Shown in pieces: positions 4,474 to 5,376 of a DNA stretch of 5,376 bases. The notes below the pieces were generated by a model. It saw only the letters and a list, made by a program, of their open reading frames with translations, did no database searches and had not been told where the DNA came from. The position numbers and the translations under genes are program-made. Each line of letters starts with the position of its first letter. The first letter of the stretch is position 1. Origin of the DNA: Patescibacteria group bacterium (GTDB lineage Bacteria > Patescibacteriota > Minisyncoccia > UBA6257). The stretch is taken from contig JAKJEG010000023.1 in assembly GCA_022705545.1 (NCBI GenBank), positions 1 to 5,376 of the forward strand. Direction: 5' to 3'.

Positions 4474-5073
4474 ATGAAAAGAAGATTATCGCGAGAGTTT
4501 TACACCCAAGAAACCTTACAGGTTGCTCAAGATCTTTTGGGAAAATACCTCATTAGAAAAATTGGTAACAAACAATTAATTGGTAAAATAATAGAAACCG
4601 AAGCTTATATTGGGCCAAAAGATAAAGCCTCTCATGCTTATCAAGGTAAAAGAACAAAAAGAAATGAGGCAGAATTTTTGATTGGCGGTCATATTTATAT
4701 TTATTTAGTTTATGGAATGTATTGGCAGTTAAATATTTCTACTTTTGAAGAAGGCAAACCAGAGTGTGTTTTAATTAGGGCAATTGAACCGCTAATAAAA
4801 AATTCAAAATTAGAATTATCGAAAATTAAAAAACTGGCTGACGGACCCGGTAAAGTGTGTCGTTATTTAAAATTAGATCAATCCTTTTATGGTGAGGATG
4901 TAGTGACGAGTAAAAAAATTTGGCTGGAAGATTGGGGAGAAAAAATTAACCCTTGGCAAATCATAAAAACTGCGAGAATTGGCATTGATTATGCCGGACC
5001 TTATTGGAGCCGGCGAAAATGGCGTTTTTTGCTTCGAGATAAAAATTTTGACAAAAAAAGAAAAATTAGATAA
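4474..5073 (+). CDS. 3-methyladenine DNA glycosylase (AAG/MPG family)
   Basis: Monofunctional base-excision repair glycosylase of the eukaryote-type AAG (MPG) family, removing alkylated purines such as 3-methyladenine and leaving an abasic site. The 199 aa match the usual bacterial length. Active-site residues align with human AAG: Glu43 and Tyr45 in ETEAY (E125, Y127), His54 (H136), Tyr77 in YIYLVYGMY (Y159, the base-intercalating residue), Asn87 (N169) and Arg102 in IRAIEPL (R182). DGPGKVC (123-129) and ARIGID (167-172) are further family motifs, and the C-terminus is very basic (KKRKIR). The ATG start puts LSREFY at the N-terminus, as expected. It stands alone on its own promoter, divergent from murD, and its last codons contain the nusA promoter. 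Confidence 0.93.
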   Translation: MKRRLSREFYTQETLQVAQDLLGKYLIRKIGNKQLIGKIIETEAYIGPKDKASHAYQGKRTKRNEAEFLIGGHIYIYLVYGMYWQLNISTFEEGKPECVLIRAIEPLIKNSKLELSKIKKLADGPGKVCRYLKLDQSFYGEDVVTSKKIWLEDWGEKINPWQIIKTARIGIDYAGPYWSRRKWRFLLRDKNFDKKRKIR

Positions 5074-5076
5074 AAT
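5048..5076 (+). promoter_or_regulatory. Promoter for nusA overlapping the glycosylase stop codon
   Basis: A consensus TTGACA (5048-5053), a 17-bp spacer and TAAAAT (5071-5076) form the best sigma-70-type promoter in the window. The glycosylase stop (TAA, 5071-5073) is part of the -10 box. The predicted start is 5083-5084. Confidence 0.8.
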
Positions 5077-5083
5077 ATCAATT

Positions 5084-5102
5084 GGGATCGCTGAGGCGAC
5101 CC
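5084..5102 (+). promoter_or_regulatory. GC-rich hairpin at the 5' end of the nusA transcript
   Basis: GGG (5084-5086) pairs with CCC (5100-5102) and TCGC (5088-5091) with GCGA (5096-5099), with a bulged A and a TGAG loop. It starts at the predicted +1 or +2 of the nusA mRNA. It is GC-rich in otherwise AT-rich surroundings. The following CTTTATTC is a poor T-run, so a terminator for the glycosylase is less likely than a 5' stabilising or regulatory stem. Confidence 0.6.
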
Positions 5103-5144
5103 CTTTATTCTAAAGAAAGAGAAGATAAAAATAATAAAAAACTT

Positions 5145-5376
5145 ATGTTAGATTTAAGAAACATTAATCCTTTAATTAAACAGATTGCTGAAGAAAAAGA
5201 TTTGCCTACTGAGAAAGTTTTTGAGGCCTTGGAAAATGCTTTAGCTGCTGCTTACAAAAAAGAATACGGTAATAAAAATCAGATTATAAAATGTAAAATT
5301 AATCCAGAAACAGGAGAAGTTCAATTTTTCCGGGCTTTTTGGGTGGTTGACAAAGATAATCTTAAAGAAGACGAAG
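5145..5376 (+). CDS. nusA: Transcription factor NusA, N-terminal part
   Basis: The first 77 codons of NusA, which binds RNA polymerase near the RNA exit channel and modulates pausing, termination and antitermination. The visible part is the start of the N-terminal polymerase-binding domain: a first helix with IKQIAEEKDLPTEKVFEAL (11-29), then ENALAAAYKKEYG (30-42) and the strand segment KINPETGEVQFF (51-62), all at the positions seen in other NusA proteins. The gene continues past the window. ATG 5145 is the natural start from the family pattern; no clear SD precedes it (AATAAAAAACTT). The leader is about 60 nt. The usual upstream partner rimP is absent here, the preceding gene being a DNA glycosylase. 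Confidence 0.92.
   Translation, partial: MLDLRNINPLIKQIAEEKDLPTEKVFEALENALAAAYKKEYGNKNQIIKCKINPETGEVQFFRAFWVVDKDNLKEDE

Noticed and set aside
5084..5110. Terminator for the glycosylase gene
   Set aside because: The stem is bulged, the T-run after it is interrupted, and it coincides with the predicted first bases of the nusA mRNA.

Overview
The window is an AT-rich bacterial chromosomal segment with short intergenic gaps and mostly weak or absent Shine-Dalgarno sequences. The small mixed gene set includes murD, a PAP2 phosphatase, a minimal class-unassigned sortase, yraN and nusA. The style (compact genes, a single-domain sortase, SD-poor starts, low-complexity intergenic words) fits a Candidate Phyla Radiation / Patescibacteria genome. 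That assignment is inference; no marker here proves it. Stops are compatible with the standard code, with TGA ending the sortase gene and no in-frame TGA inside any conserved protein.

Layout. (1) 1-118: the last 30 codons of a rightward gene with a C-terminal membrane segment, closed by a perfect 10-bp hairpin terminator that also works on the other strand. (2) 129-814: the most striking part. Six perfect copies of TGTTTCACGTGAAACA, the near-universal chromosomal parS (ParB-binding) site, lie within about 670 bp, with two extra half-sites. They flank an unrecognised leftward 129-aa gene (199-588) that has the only full-consensus RBS in the window. The sites fall into three pairs about four helical turns apart; five of the six are embedded in longer perfect dyads (24 to 34 bp), and one pair is a duplicated module in which base changes are compensated on both arms. 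(3) 815-980: an AT-rich spacer carrying a likely leftward promoter. (4) 981-2133: a leftward two-gene unit, sortase then yraN, behind an extended -10 promoter. (5) 2155-2311: an intergenic block of three consecutive short tandem repeats with 8-, 6- and 7-bp periods. (6) 2336-4340: leftward murD then a PAP2 phosphatase, both in the peptidoglycan/undecaprenyl-phosphate pathway. (7) 4341-4473: a divergent promoter region. (8) 4474-5376: rightward 3-methyladenine DNA glycosylase and the start of nusA. The nusA gene has its own consensus-like promoter overlapping the glycosylase stop codon, and its mRNA should begin with a GC-rich hairpin.

Functional picture. The murD, PAP2 and sortase products all serve the cell envelope (precursor ligation, lipid-carrier recycling, surface-protein attachment). 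YraN and the glycosylase are nucleic-acid enzymes. The parS cluster marks this as a probable centromere-like, origin-proximal locus where ParB would load, although no parA/parB gene is in view. The unknown 129-aa gene inside the cluster, with parS palindromes in its probable 5' leader, is the best candidate for something undescribed.
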